DNA of 64,000 bases. It comes from Fluviicola sp. (GTDB taxonomy: Bacteria > Bacteroidota > Bacteroidia > Flavobacteriales_D > Crocinitomicaceae). The position numbers and the translations under genes were made by a program. Position 1 is the stretch's first letter, and the number at the start of each line of letters is the position of its first letter. The stretch lies in contig NZ_JAQSWB010000007.1 of assembly GCF_029266855.1 (NCBI RefSeq), forward strand, positions 124,001-188,000, given 5' to 3'. Positions 20,214 through 28,722 of the stretch are shown piece after piece. The notes under the pieces are model-generated. The model had not been told where the DNA came from. It did not search any database and saw only the letters and a program-made list of their open reading frames with translations.

Positions 20214-20649
20214 CCATTACTTCATCTGCCAAATCAGCAAAATCAGCCATGTTTCCATCAATCAGTTGGAAGTACTTAGACTTGTCCCAGATCTCAATTC
20301 GGTCGTTGTATGCAATCAGCATAACATCTTTATCCAAACCCACACGCTCCATATGCATTACCGGAATCAAAACGCGACCTGCATTGTCCAGCGCGATTTG
20401 CTTTGCCCCCTGATGGAACAAGCGGTAAAACATTCGGTTTTGTGGTTTGAACAAATTCAGCTTTGACAATTTCACTGACAATTTTTCCCATTCGTTCATG
20501 GGGTAAAGAGTCAAACATTCTTCAAAGCCTTTATTCAACATGAATTGTTCCTGAGCTTCCGGAGAAAGTTGCTTGCGTAAACCAGCAGGAAAAAGGAATC
20601 TTCCTTTTCCGTCCAGCTTCACCTCAAATTCTCCTACAAGTCCAGCCAT
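20188..20649 (-). CDS. mraZ: Transcriptional regulator MraZ
   Basis: AbrB-like repeats 'GEFEVKLDGKGRFLFPAGLRKQL' and 'DNAGRVLIPVMHMERVGLDKDVMLIAYNDRIEIWDKSKY'. Confidence 0.97.
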   Translation of the reverse strand: MAGLVGEFEVKLDGKGRFLFPAGLRKQLSPEAQEQFMLNKGFEECLTLYPMNEWEKLSVKLSKLNLFKPQNRMFYRLFHQGAKQIALDNAGRVLIPVMHMERVGLDKDVMLIAYNDRIEIWDKSKYFQLIDGNMADFADLADEVMGDLGNDDE

Positions 20650-20683
20650 AGCTATTAATAATGGGTAAAATTAGGGAGAATAA

Positions 20684-20709
20684 CCCACTTTTTACCACTC
20701 AATTACACT
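20684..20709 (-). promoter_or_regulatory. Candidate MraZ operator: three direct GTGG/GTGT boxes with 10-bp period
   Basis: Minus strand reads AAAGTGTAATTGAGTGGTAAAAAGTGGG; boxes at 20705-20708, 20695-20698 and 20685-20688, 36 bp upstream of the mraZ start. Confidence 0.75.
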
Positions 20710-20802
20710 TTGTTGATAACTTCTAACGTTAACAACACTTACAAGGTTACAAATTTTTAATCAAATCTATTGATTTTGCTGATTTTTTATGATTTCAAAC
20801 TG

Positions 20803-20849
20803 AAGTGGTAAAAAGTGGTAAGTAATGACAAATTGTGGAAAAATAGTGG
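20803..20849 (+). promoter_or_regulatory. Second GTGG box cluster in opposite orientation
   Basis: GTGG at 20805, 20815 and 20835 (10-bp register, 20825 missing), plus 20846 off register by 1. Confidence 0.55.
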
Positions 20850-21545
20850 TTTTTGACACATAATAAATGAATAAGATCCGGGACTTCCGAAGCGAGAAAG
20901 ACGGGGAAATAAATATTTGATTAATAAGGGTTTGCTTCCTTATTAGTCAAACAAAAAACGAATTCAATCAGATTAGCATCGGCTTCTTATTCCATATTTG
21001 GATCCTTAAAGCGGAGAAGCTGCCCTTTAAAAGAGAAGTTTATGGGACGAACAAGAGTAAAACTCCAAGAATCACTTTAAAATCCCTGAAAAATGAAAAT
21101 TTTGACAACATTTTGAAGAAATAGAAGAAAACGTGAAATACACTGAATAACAGCTGCTTACGGTGTAATTCAGCAAAGTAATGGAATACAAAATCGATTT
21201 ACTTGCGGAAAACCACATTTTCATTTTCAGTATTTATACGGTTGTACGAACGGAACTAACAGTGTACATTTGTCATACACTATTCGCAACGAGTCAGAGA
21301 CGAAGCTGAACAGGCAAACCGTTTTGAAAAAAAATAGGGACTCTGTCTGACAGCTATCAGATGACTTTTAGAACTGAATACGACTGGGAAATTCGTTAAT
21401 CTTCGAAGATTTTCAACTTTTCCAGTCGATTCACCAAAATTGCTTAGATAAACAAAAGATATTGAGCAGCATGTTTTGTCCAAAACAAAACAGTATGACT
21501 CGAAGATACTCTTACGCAAGAGTTAGTTAGGTTAAGTTGTAGTAG

Positions 21546-21576
21546 AAAAGCCCCGTCGTTTACGCCGGGGCTTTTT
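21546..21576. terminator. Strong hairpin terminator
   Basis: aaaagccccgtcgtttacgccggggctttttcc: AAAGCCCCG/CGGGGCTTT stem. Confidence 0.8.
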
Positions 21577-21578
21577 CC

Positions 21579-22259
21579 TTATGTGAGAAACCGTCTCCAA
21601 AAATCCGGCAGGGGCTCTTGAAGTTCTATCCATTGATCAGAAAAGGGCTGCCTGAATTTCAGACTATGTGCATGCAGAAATAATTCGTCGATACCCAATT
21701 CGTTTTGGAAATAATGATTATGATGACGATTTCCATATTTCGGATCATTAATGATCGGATGCGCAATTTTGTTTGCATGAATACGCAGCTGATGCATTCT
21801 TCCGGTAACCGGAATCATTTCCACCAGGCTATAGCGCTGTTTTTCGTAAGGCGGAATCAGATAGTCCCGTTCAAATTGCTCCAGGCATTTATACTTTGTC
21901 AGTGCTTCTTTGTAGTTCCCCCTGTCATTCTTTACCGGAGAATCAATCACTCCTTCTGTTTCCACATGACCACGTAAAAGTGCCAGGTATTTTTTTTCGA
22001 TGACCCCGTTTTCGAATAAAAGCTGGAAACCAGCAACCCACTCTGCTTTCTTCGCAAAAAGAATCAGTCCGGAAGTTTTACGGTCCAGTCGGTGCACCGG
22101 ACTCGCTTCTATCCACCCCTGCTCCCGGATCAAATCAGTCAGGGAAGTTTCTTCAATATTCCTTGCGTAGTATGAATGATGCACAATCAGGTTGTTGGGC
22201 TTATTTACTACCAAACATTGTTCATCTTCATAAATAACCTTCACCTGTTGCTGACCCAC
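21579..22259 (-). CDS. RluA/TruC-family pseudouridine synthase
   Basis: 'ASPVHRLDRKTSGLILFAKK', 'PVTGRMHQLRIHANKIAHPIINDPKYG'. GTG at 22259 is preferred because the ORF start at 22331 falls inside a terminator hairpin. Confidence 0.9.
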   Translation of the reverse strand: MGQQQVKVIYEDEQCLVVNKPNNLIVHHSYYARNIEETSLTDLIREQGWIEASPVHRLDRKTSGLILFAKKAEWVAGFQLLFENGVIEKKYLALLRGHVETEGVIDSPVKNDRGNYKEALTKYKCLEQFERDYLIPPYEKQRYSLVEMIPVTGRMHQLRIHANKIAHPIINDPKYGNRHHNHYFQNELGIDELFLHAHSLKFRQPFSDQWIELQEPLPDFWRRFLT

Positions 22260-22307
22260 GATCCTATTTAATGATTGTAAAGGTATTCCACAAAAGTTAG
22301 AAACAAA

Positions 22308-22335
22308 AAAACGTGGAAGAAAGTCTCCCACGTTT
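22308..22335 (-). terminator. Rho-independent terminator downstream of the 22357-23091 lipoprotein gene
   Basis: Minus strand AAACGTGGgagactttcttCCACGTTTTTTT. Confidence 0.8.
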
Positions 22336-22356
22336 CAGGTTGGTTTTTGGTTTTAA

Positions 22357-23091
22357 TTATTCGATCGTTACTGACAATTGGTTCACGCGCTCTTTACCGA
22401 AATAGTAATTTTTCCCATTAATTGTTGTCTGCATTAATTTATAAGGGACAATCATTGCTACAGAACTGCCCGCACTTAAACCGCTTAATTCAGAAGCAGA
22501 AAAAGTACAGGAGTTCACACTTCCAGCCAGTGTTTTTGACACATTTCCGATAATAAATAAGGTAGAATCCGCAGCAGAAACTGAAGAGCAACTCAATGTA
22601 TATCCGTTCGCTTTAGTCACAGTGGCAGAACTTGTGATTGCTGATCCGCTGGGGAAAACCAGGGAACTTGCATCGTAAGTGAAAGCTGCATGTCCGTTCC
22701 CACCGGAAACTGACCAATCCGTTGAAGAAGAGAAATCCAATCCGGTTGGCATGGTCTGATTAGGCGCAAAAGTATAAGCGTTGTTTGAAGATGCAGTTAA
22801 ATTCTGAGAATTAACCGAAACCGTTCCTACATTCACCAGGTCAGTTGTTCCATTCATAAAGATCCCAACTGCTGTTCCAATCTCAATGGTAAAACCCTGA
22901 ACCGTGCTTGATGATTTAATTGCCCACATCACCCCGTCGGCGCCGATTGGTGTCGGCGTAGTGCTTCCGGTTGGTGTACTTACCGGAGTTGGAGCCGGTT
23001 CTTCCGGAAGGATATCTTCCTTTTTGCAAGAGGATATTAACATGCTCAGTGAGCAGACTAAAACAAACAAACTTGTCTTTGAATTTTTCAT
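22357..23091 (-). CDS. Putative lipoprotein, unknown function
   Basis: Lipobox 'LSMLISSCKKE' followed by a Pro/Thr-rich linker. Confidence 0.7.
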   Translation of the reverse strand: MKNSKTSLFVLVCSLSMLISSCKKEDILPEEPAPTPVSTPTGSTTPTPIGADGVMWAIKSSSTVQGFTIEIGTAVGIFMNGTTDLVNVGTVSVNSQNLTASSNNAYTFAPNQTMPTGLDFSSSTDWSVSGGNGHAAFTYDASSLVFPSGSAITSSATVTKANGYTLSCSSVSAADSTLFIIGNVSKTLAGSVNSCTFSASELSGLSAGSSVAMIVPYKLMQTTINGKNYYFGKERVNQLSVTIE

Positions 23092-23195
23092 AAGTTCTTA
23101 ATTATTGGTTATTACAAACTTAGTCCTGTTCAATAAACCATTCAATACTTCATTTGCCGTATTTTGAAGGCTTACGTTAAGCCAAAATATTCTCT

Positions 23196-23203
23196 TAACT
23201 TTG
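23196..23203 (+). promoter_or_regulatory. Bacteroidota-type -7 element TAACTTTG upstream of engB
   Basis: Matches TAnnTTTG, 19 bp before the ATG at 23222. Confidence 0.55.
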
Positions 23204-23221
23204 CAGTCAAATACAGAAGTA

Positions 23222-23839
23222 ATGATTATCAAGGACGCCAAATTCATCATCAGCAATACAGACATCAAACTTTGCCCGACAGACGGAAAGCCCGAGTACG
23301 CTTTTATCGGTCGTTCGAACGTTGGGAAATCTTCCCTGATCAACATGCTGGTTGATAAAAAAGACATGGCGAAAACTTCCGGCAGACCGGGTAAAACGCA
23401 ATTGATCAATCACTTTTTAATTAACAACGAGTGGTATTTGGTCGATTTACCGGGATACGGGTACGCAAAAGCTTCGAAATCGAGTAGAAATCAGTGGGAA
23501 AAATTCATTTCTGAATTCCTGACTAGAAGAGAGATGTTAATCAACACCTTTGTACTGATTGATTCGCGTCTGGAACCACAGAAAATAGATTTGGAATTCA
23601 TGACCTGGTGTGCCGAAGAGCAACTTCCGTTCTCCATCGTTTTCACGAAAATCGATAAACTTTCAAGTTCCGCATTGCAGAAAAACCTGGCAGCTTATAA
23701 AAAGGAAATGCTGAAGACCTGGGAGGCACTTCCTCCGGTTTTCACCACATCCAGCGAATCCAAGTTTGGACGTGAAAAGATCCTGAATTACATTGAGCAG
23801 ATTAATTTCGACCTTGCGGAAAGCAGGAAAAATAATTAA
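23222..23839 (+). CDS. engB: Ribosome biogenesis GTP-binding protein EngB/YsxC
   Basis: '[18 protein letters not shown]', '[17 protein letters not shown]', '[13 protein letters not shown]', 'TKIDKL'. Start at the ATG giving MIIKDAKF. Confidence 0.95.
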   Translation: MIIKDAKFIISNTDIKLCPTDGKPEYAFIGRSNVGKSSLINMLVDKKDMAKTSGRPGKTQLINHFLINNEWYLVDLPGYGYAKASKSSRNQWEKFISEFLTRREMLINTFVLIDSRLEPQKIDLEFMTWCAEEQLPFSIVFTKIDKLSSSALQKNLAAYKKEMLKTWEALPPVFTTSSESKFGREKILNYIEQINFDLAESRKNN

Positions 23840-23906
23840 AGGCGGGCAGTTAAAAGTCTAAATGTCCGGACAGCTATCTGGATATAAATTGTCAAACTTT
23901 TCGAAT

Positions 23907-24926
23907 TCAATCCATTCTTCCTTTGATCGTAACTGCGATTGTATCTTCTAATTTTGTAAACTCAAAATCAGGAAAATCTTTTAGTAATTTCTCATTAGAG
24001 AATTGAGAGTCATTTTGCGAACTGCGGGCACTTTCCTTGGTAATTGTGGGTCGTTTTCCCTGAAGCCTGCCAAGAATACCGGACAAACGCCATGCAAAAC
24101 GGATTAGAAAGGGCCCTGCTAACTTATACGGAGCTTTCACATCCAGCTGGCTGCAGATCTGATCAAACAATTCTTTAAACTTAAGATTGGAACCTGTAAC
24201 CAGGTAACGTTCCCCGGTTTTTTGAGTTTCAACCAGTTTTAAAATGAATCGTGTGACATCCCGCACATCCACAAAGGCATTAGAGCCTTTCGTATAATAT
24301 TTCAATCCTCTATGGAGTGTTCTGAATATTTTTAAAGAACTTTCTTCCCAGGATCCGGGACCGAACATCACACTCGGATTGACGATAGAAACATTCAGAC
24401 CTTCTTCCTTTGCACGCCAGACCTCTTTTTCCGCGCTAAATTTGGAAAGGGAATATCCGCTCACCTCATCGTTGGGATTCCACAGGTTTGATTCGCGCTT
24501 CAGGCCATCCGTGAATTGCGAGTCGCTTCCTATTGCCGCCGTTGAAGAAACATGAATGAATTGATTTACTTCCGAATTCAATGCAAAATTGACCATATTC
24601 GCAGTCCCTTGTCTATTGACTTTGAAAAGCAAGTTAAAGTCCCTTCTGTGAAACGAAACAAGTGCAGCACAATGAACTACTTTCGAAATGCCACGCAAGG
24701 AATCTTCAACATCCGTCAAATCCAATATATCCCCTTGAAACCAACTTAATTTTTGAAGTAATGTTTCTTTTTGTTCCGGATAATAGAAATCCAATAAGCG
24801 ATAAACTATTTCTTTCCTGGTTTCCTCACGAAACAGTGCCCTTACCTCATAGCCTTTATGAAGCAATTCAACGACCACATGTGATCCGAGAAGCCCGGTC
24901 GATCCAGTTACTAAAATCATTCCCAC
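23907..24926 (-). CDS. NAD-dependent epimerase/dehydratase (extended SDR)
   Basis: 'ILVTGSTGLLGSHVVVELLHKGYEVRAL'; YSLSK active-site motif. Confidence 0.9.
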   Translation of the reverse strand: MGMILVTGSTGLLGSHVVVELLHKGYEVRALFREETRKEIVYRLLDFYYPEQKETLLQKLSWFQGDILDLTDVEDSLRGISKVVHCAALVSFHRRDFNLLFKVNRQGTANMVNFALNSEVNQFIHVSSTAAIGSDSQFTDGLKRESNLWNPNDEVSGYSLSKFSAEKEVWRAKEEGLNVSIVNPSVMFGPGSWEESSLKIFRTLHRGLKYYTKGSNAFVDVRDVTRFILKLVETQKTGERYLVTGSNLKFKELFDQICSQLDVKAPYKLAGPFLIRFAWRLSGILGRLQGKRPTITKESARSSQNDSQFSNEKLLKDFPDFEFTKLEDTIAVTIKGRMD

Positions 24927-25055
24927 AAATGTAATCAGTTATCTTGAGTGGAAAATAGAATCGCAAGATTATTAATTTGAATATTCTATCAGAAAAAATG
25001 AATATTTAACGATTATGGGAAAACATATTATTTTTTTAATTAATTGGTTTGTGCG

Positions 25056-25063
25056 TACATTTG
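25056..25063 (+). promoter_or_regulatory. Promoter -7 element TACATTTG directly abutting a start codon (leaderless candidate)
   Basis: TACATTTG followed by cattATG (ATG at 25068). Confidence 0.6.
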
Positions 25064-25067
25064 CATT

Positions 25068-25379
25068 ATGAAAAGGAAAAAGCTACTGCACGTCCTTTCA
25101 ATTCTTGCGTTTATGAGTTCATGCCAATCGGAATATGAGCGCCAGGTAGAATATGCGCAAAAATTAGTTGAAAAGGAACGTGGATTATTAAATCAAATGG
25201 GGGAAATGGAAACCATTTCTCACAGTTATACAACACTGGAGGCAATCCAAGAAGAACTTTCCTTTCGTTCACATCTTTCCGGAAATGAAGAGTTATTCAA
25301 TGAGCAGGTTGCCAATTACAGAACTGATTGTGAAATTCATGCGAACCGGGAACAAAAATTAATTTCAAAGTTTCCTTAA
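25068..25379 (+). CDS. Small putative lipoprotein
   Basis: 'MKRKKLLHVLSILAFMSSCQSEYERQ' lipobox; start revised from the GTG at 25044. Confidence 0.65.
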   Translation: MKRKKLLHVLSILAFMSSCQSEYERQVEYAQKLVEKERGLLNQMGEMETISHSYTTLEAIQEELSFRSHLSGNEELFNEQVANYRTDCEIHANREQKLISKFP

Positions 25380-25735
25380 TCGATGTTTAATTCGGTCATC
25401 GGATCCCAAAAGATTTCTTTCCAATTTACAATTTGATCGTTCCGGACTTCTACTCCATCTGATTTGAGTAATTCTTCCATCTTTGTCGGTGTTTCAAAGT
25501 GCATTTTTCCAGTTAGCAAACCGTTTCTGTTAACGACCCTTTGAGCCGGAACATTTTCCAGTTTGTGAGCAGCATTCATTGCCCAGCCCACCATTCTGCT
25601 CCCACTTTTCGCTCCCAAATACTTGGCAATTGCACCATACGAAGTGGCTCTTCCGCGGGGAATCAGCCGTACAACCTGATACACCCGATCAAAAAAATCA
25701 GCATTTGCTTCGGAGAGTTTAATTGGTTTTACCAT
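25376..25735 (-). CDS. MGMT-family alkyltransferase-like protein (ATL) lacking the catalytic Cys
   Basis: 'IPRGRATSYGAIAKYLGAKSGSRMVGWAMNAA...VPAQRVVNRNGLLTG': PCHR position reads PAQR. Confidence 0.88.
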   Translation of the reverse strand: MVKPIKLSEANADFFDRVYQVVRLIPRGRATSYGAIAKYLGAKSGSRMVGWAMNAAHKLENVPAQRVVNRNGLLTGKMHFETPTKMEELLKSDGVEVRNDQIVNWKEIFWDPMTELNID

Positions 25736-25756
25736 GACTTAAAATTAATTTAAAAA

Positions 25757-25857
25757 GATCACTTCGACTCCCCTCAGTGACCTTTTTGCGATTGAAAATT
25801 AGTTATTATTAGATAGGTGGCCGAGCGGAGTCAAAATCACCGAGCTAAATTTTCAAT
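25757..25857. repeat. Diverged inverted repeat containing the GGTCACTGAGnGGAGTCGAAGTGA-type motif
   Basis: gatcacttcgactcccctcagtgacc (25757-25782) vs ggtggccgagcggagtcaaaatcacc (25816-25841), plus an inner ATTGAAAATTAG / CTAAATTTTCAAT pair. Confidence 0.65.
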
Positions 25858-25909
25858 TCCTGTGTAACCTTTAATAATTTGACGCATTATGGAAGTAAAT
25901 CCAAAAGCC

Positions 25910-26230
25910 ATGAAAACCGCAGTTTTATTAGGTGGGCTACTCCTTATTTCCAGCTCATTATCAGCACAAAGTATCGATCCTCCCGAAGAAAGTCAATTAC
26001 CAAGTTGGGAATTGAAAGTTTACCCGAACCCAACAAGTGATTTACTTATGATTTCTTCTTCCCTGGAAATCAAAGATGTAACCTTAATCGATCTGAATGG
26101 CCAGGTCTTGAAAAATCATGCTATGCCAAACTGGTGTTATTCACTTCATGACTTACCCGCAGGATGGATCTTTGTTTACATAGAAAGTGCAGACGGACGA
26201 ATCGAAAAGAAAAATGTCTATAAGAATTAG
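25910..26230 (+). CDS. Very small secreted protein made almost entirely of a T9SS type A C-terminal sorting domain
   Basis: Signal peptide then 'ELKVYPNPTSDLLMISSSLEIKDVTLIDLNGQVLKNHAMPNWCYSLHDLPAGWIFVYIESADGRIEKKNVYKN'. Confidence 0.8.
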   Translation: MKTAVLLGGLLLISSSLSAQSIDPPEESQLPSWELKVYPNPTSDLLMISSSLEIKDVTLIDLNGQVLKNHAMPNWCYSLHDLPAGWIFVYIESADGRIEKKNVYKN

Positions 26231-26293
26231 AATGTCAGATTAACAAGTTCAAAAAGATTTAAAGCAGGCACGTGATCATTGCCTATAAATTAA

Positions 26294-26325
26294 TTGAAAT
26301 CCTCTCGGCTTAGCCAGGGGATTTT
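26294..26325 (+). terminator. Terminator downstream of the T9SS-tail gene
   Basis: aaatcctctcggcttagccaggggattttttt hairpin plus T-run. Confidence 0.6.
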
Positions 26326-26360
26326 TTTATTCCTTTGCATTTATCCAAAAAAAAGGAATC

Positions 26361-26732
26361 ATGAGAGCACTTCTTACCATTGCATTATTACTTATTTCCA
26401 ATTCGTTTATGACTTACGCCTGGTATGGTCATTTGAGAGACAATGCAGATGCTAAAAAAACGGGGATATGGGTCTTTGCAATAACGATCCTAACGAGCTG
26501 GGGAATTGCCTTCTTCGAATACATTTTCATGGTTCCGGCTAATAAGTTGGGTTACCAGGGAAATGGCGGACCATTTTCACTCATCCAGCTAAAGATCATC
26601 CAGGAAGTTGCCTCCATTCTTATCTTCATGGTTTTTTCGTTGATCTTCTTCAAGGATGAAGCTCTCAAATGGAATCACGCAGTAGCTTTCTTATTGATAT
26701 TGATCGCTGTTTATCTTGTATTTAAGAAATAG
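26361..26732 (+). CDS. DMT-superfamily / DUF486 small membrane protein
   Basis: 123 aa, four TM segments, 'WGIAFFEYIFMVPANKLGYQG' typical of DUF486. Confidence 0.85.
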   Translation: MRALLTIALLLISNSFMTYAWYGHLRDNADAKKTGIWVFAITILTSWGIAFFEYIFMVPANKLGYQGNGGPFSLIQLKIIQEVASILIFMVFSLIFFKDEALKWNHAVAFLLILIAVYLVFKK

Positions 26733-26756
26733 TTGTAGTTCTTCATTCAAGGTTGC

Positions 26757-26776
26757 ATCCCGATAGCTATCGGGAT
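26757..26776. repeat. Perfect 20-bp palindrome ATCCCGATAGCTATCGGGAT
   Basis: Direct reading; followed immediately by a second near-palindrome TCGCGATATTGCGA. Confidence 0.85.
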
Positions 26777-26843
26777 CGCGATATTGCGAACAGCTCTTAT
26801 ACAGCAAGGGATACAGACGTATTATATTCCTGATGTTTTCAAA

Positions 26844-27434
26844 TCAGCGGATCATTTTCAGAAAAGTCAGCCACATGATTTTTATATCCTGGCTCAGGGT
26901 CGGATTAGCGATATATTTTTTATTCAATTCAATTTTGGCCGGCATAATTTCATGAATATAAGTTTCTCTCGGGTTTTCGGATTGACCCAGCAATTCATTT
27001 TCTTTGAAATACTCCAGCGAAGCATAATCGGTAATTCCGGGCTTAACTGAAAGCACCATCCGCTGGTCGGAGGTATACAAATCAACATACTCCTGTACTT
27101 CCGGCCGGGGGCCAACAATACTCATTTCACCCGTTAATACATTTATAAATTGCGGAAATTCATCCAGTTTTGATTTCCGGATAAAATAACCCACACGTGT
27201 GATTCGCGGATCACGCATGCCTACGGTTAATTTACCTTGCTTGTCGGCATCCACGCGCATGGTGCGAAATTTCCACAATTTGAATAAAACACCGTTCTTC
27301 CCTACTCGTTTCTGGCGATAAAAAGCTCCACCTTTGCTCTCCAAAACAATAGCCAGGCTTATCAAAATTCCAAACGGAAGAAAAATAGCTAAAATTATCA
27401 GCGAAACGAAGATGTCGAACAAGCGTTTCATCAT
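26844..27434 (-). CDS. Polyprenyl-phosphate sugar-1-phosphate transferase (initiating sugar transferase)
   Basis: 'KRLFDIFVSLIILAIFLPF', 'LWKFRTM', 'KLDEFPQFINVLTGEMSIVGPRPE'. Confidence 0.95.
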   Translation of the reverse strand: MMKRLFDIFVSLIILAIFLPFGILISLAIVLESKGGAFYRQKRVGKNGVLFKLWKFRTMRVDADKQGKLTVGMRDPRITRVGYFIRKSKLDEFPQFINVLTGEMSIVGPRPEVQEYVDLYTSDQRMVLSVKPGITDYASLEYFKENELLGQSENPRETYIHEIMPAKIELNKKYIANPTLSQDIKIMWLTFLKMIR

Positions 27435-28642
27435 CCCAATACTGTTTTAACTGCTGTTTTAACTGCTTGAATCACAATCTGAACCTGTTCGTCAGTCAGA
27501 TCAAAAAACACCGGCAATGTGATCTCGTTTGCATAAGCATTCCAGGATTCCGGGTAATCTTCTATTTTATATCCTCTCTTTTTATAAGCTGTCAAAATTG
27601 GGAGCGGTTGAAAATGAACATTCACGGATACGTCCTGATCAAAAATTGCCTGCATGATCGCGTCTCTTTGTGGCTCGGAAGCCCCTGCAATTCTCAATTG
27701 ATACAAGTGATAACATGTTTCCCGTTTCTCATCCTTCAATTTAGGAAGAATGGCCCATGACTCATTCTTTAATCCGTCGTTATAAGCCAGGCAAATCGTT
27801 TTTCTCCGATCCATATTCTCCTGGAAGCGGTCCAATTCCACTAATCCGATGGCCGCCTGGATATCCGTCATGTTACATTTGAATCCCGGTTCCTCAACAT
27901 CATAACGCCAATTCCCTTTCTGTGCTTTTGCCAGCGCATCTTTACTTTGACCGTGAAGAATCTTGATACACAGCTCTTTGTAGATCGCTTCATGATCGAA
28001 AGTATCCGGTAAATTAATCGACATGGTTCCTCCTTCAGCCGTTGTAAGGTTCTTTACTGCATGAAATGAAAAACAGCTGATATCAGCAATACTTCCGGAT
28101 CGTTTGCCACCATAAGTTGCACCAAAAGAATGAGCTGCGTCCGACGCAACCAAAATACGTCCTAATTTCTTCTGATAATCCGAATTTCCCTGGAACATGC
28201 TTTTTATAGCCGGATCGTTTACAAGTGCAAATATTCCATCGTAATCACAGGGGAAACCGGCAATATCAACGGGCATAATGACCTTCGTTTTTGGAGTAAT
28301 CGCTTTTCGGATTGCCTCCACAGAAACATTAAAATCATCCGGATTAATATCAACCATGACTGGTTTTGCCCCGGTATGGATCACCACATTCGCAGAAGCA
28401 CAATAAGTAATTGCCGGGATAATCACCTCATCTCCGGGACCAATTCCCCACCAGCGCAATACGACCTCCATTCCTGCTGTCCAGGAATTTACTGCAACAG
28501 TGCACTTGTTTCCACAATACTCGGTCAATTGTTTTTCAAACAACTTCGTTCTCGGACCTGTTGTGATCCAGCCTGAAGTTAAAGCCCTGGTTACTTCATC
28601 AATTACTCTTTGATCTATTCTGGGAGGTGAAAATGGAATCAT
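27431..28642 (-). CDS. DegT/DnrJ/EryC1/StrS aminotransferase
   Basis: 'SDAAHSFGATYGGKRSGSIADISCFSFHAVKNLTTAEGGTM'. Start set at ATG 28642 ('MIPFSPPRID'). Confidence 0.94.
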   Translation of the reverse strand: MIPFSPPRIDQRVIDEVTRALTSGWITTGPRTKLFEKQLTEYCGNKCTVAVNSWTAGMEVVLRWWGIGPGDEVIIPAITYCASANVVIHTGAKPVMVDINPDDFNVSVEAIRKAITPKTKVIMPVDIAGFPCDYDGIFALVNDPAIKSMFQGNSDYQKKLGRILVASDAAHSFGATYGGKRSGSIADISCFSFHAVKNLTTAEGGTMSINLPDTFDHEAIYKELCIKILHGQSKDALAKAQKGNWRYDVEEPGFKCNMTDIQAAIGLVELDRFQENMDRRKTICLAYNDGLKNESWAILPKLKDEKRETCYHLYQLRIAGASEPQRDAIMQAIFDQDVSVNVHFQPLPILTAYKKRGYKIEDYPESWNAYANEITLPVFFDLTDEQVQIVIQAVKTAVKTVLG

Positions 28643-28722
28643 TGCATTAATTTTAAATAAAGTTAACCAAAAAAATACGGGGTAAATTACAAGCGAGACA
28701 AATAGAGGCCCCACTTATGTAT

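Noticed and set aside
21280-21519. 79-aa minus-strand ORF upstream of mraZ
   Set aside because: No family resemblance, Ser/Phe/Cys-rich composition typical of spurious ORFs, no promoter-like context.
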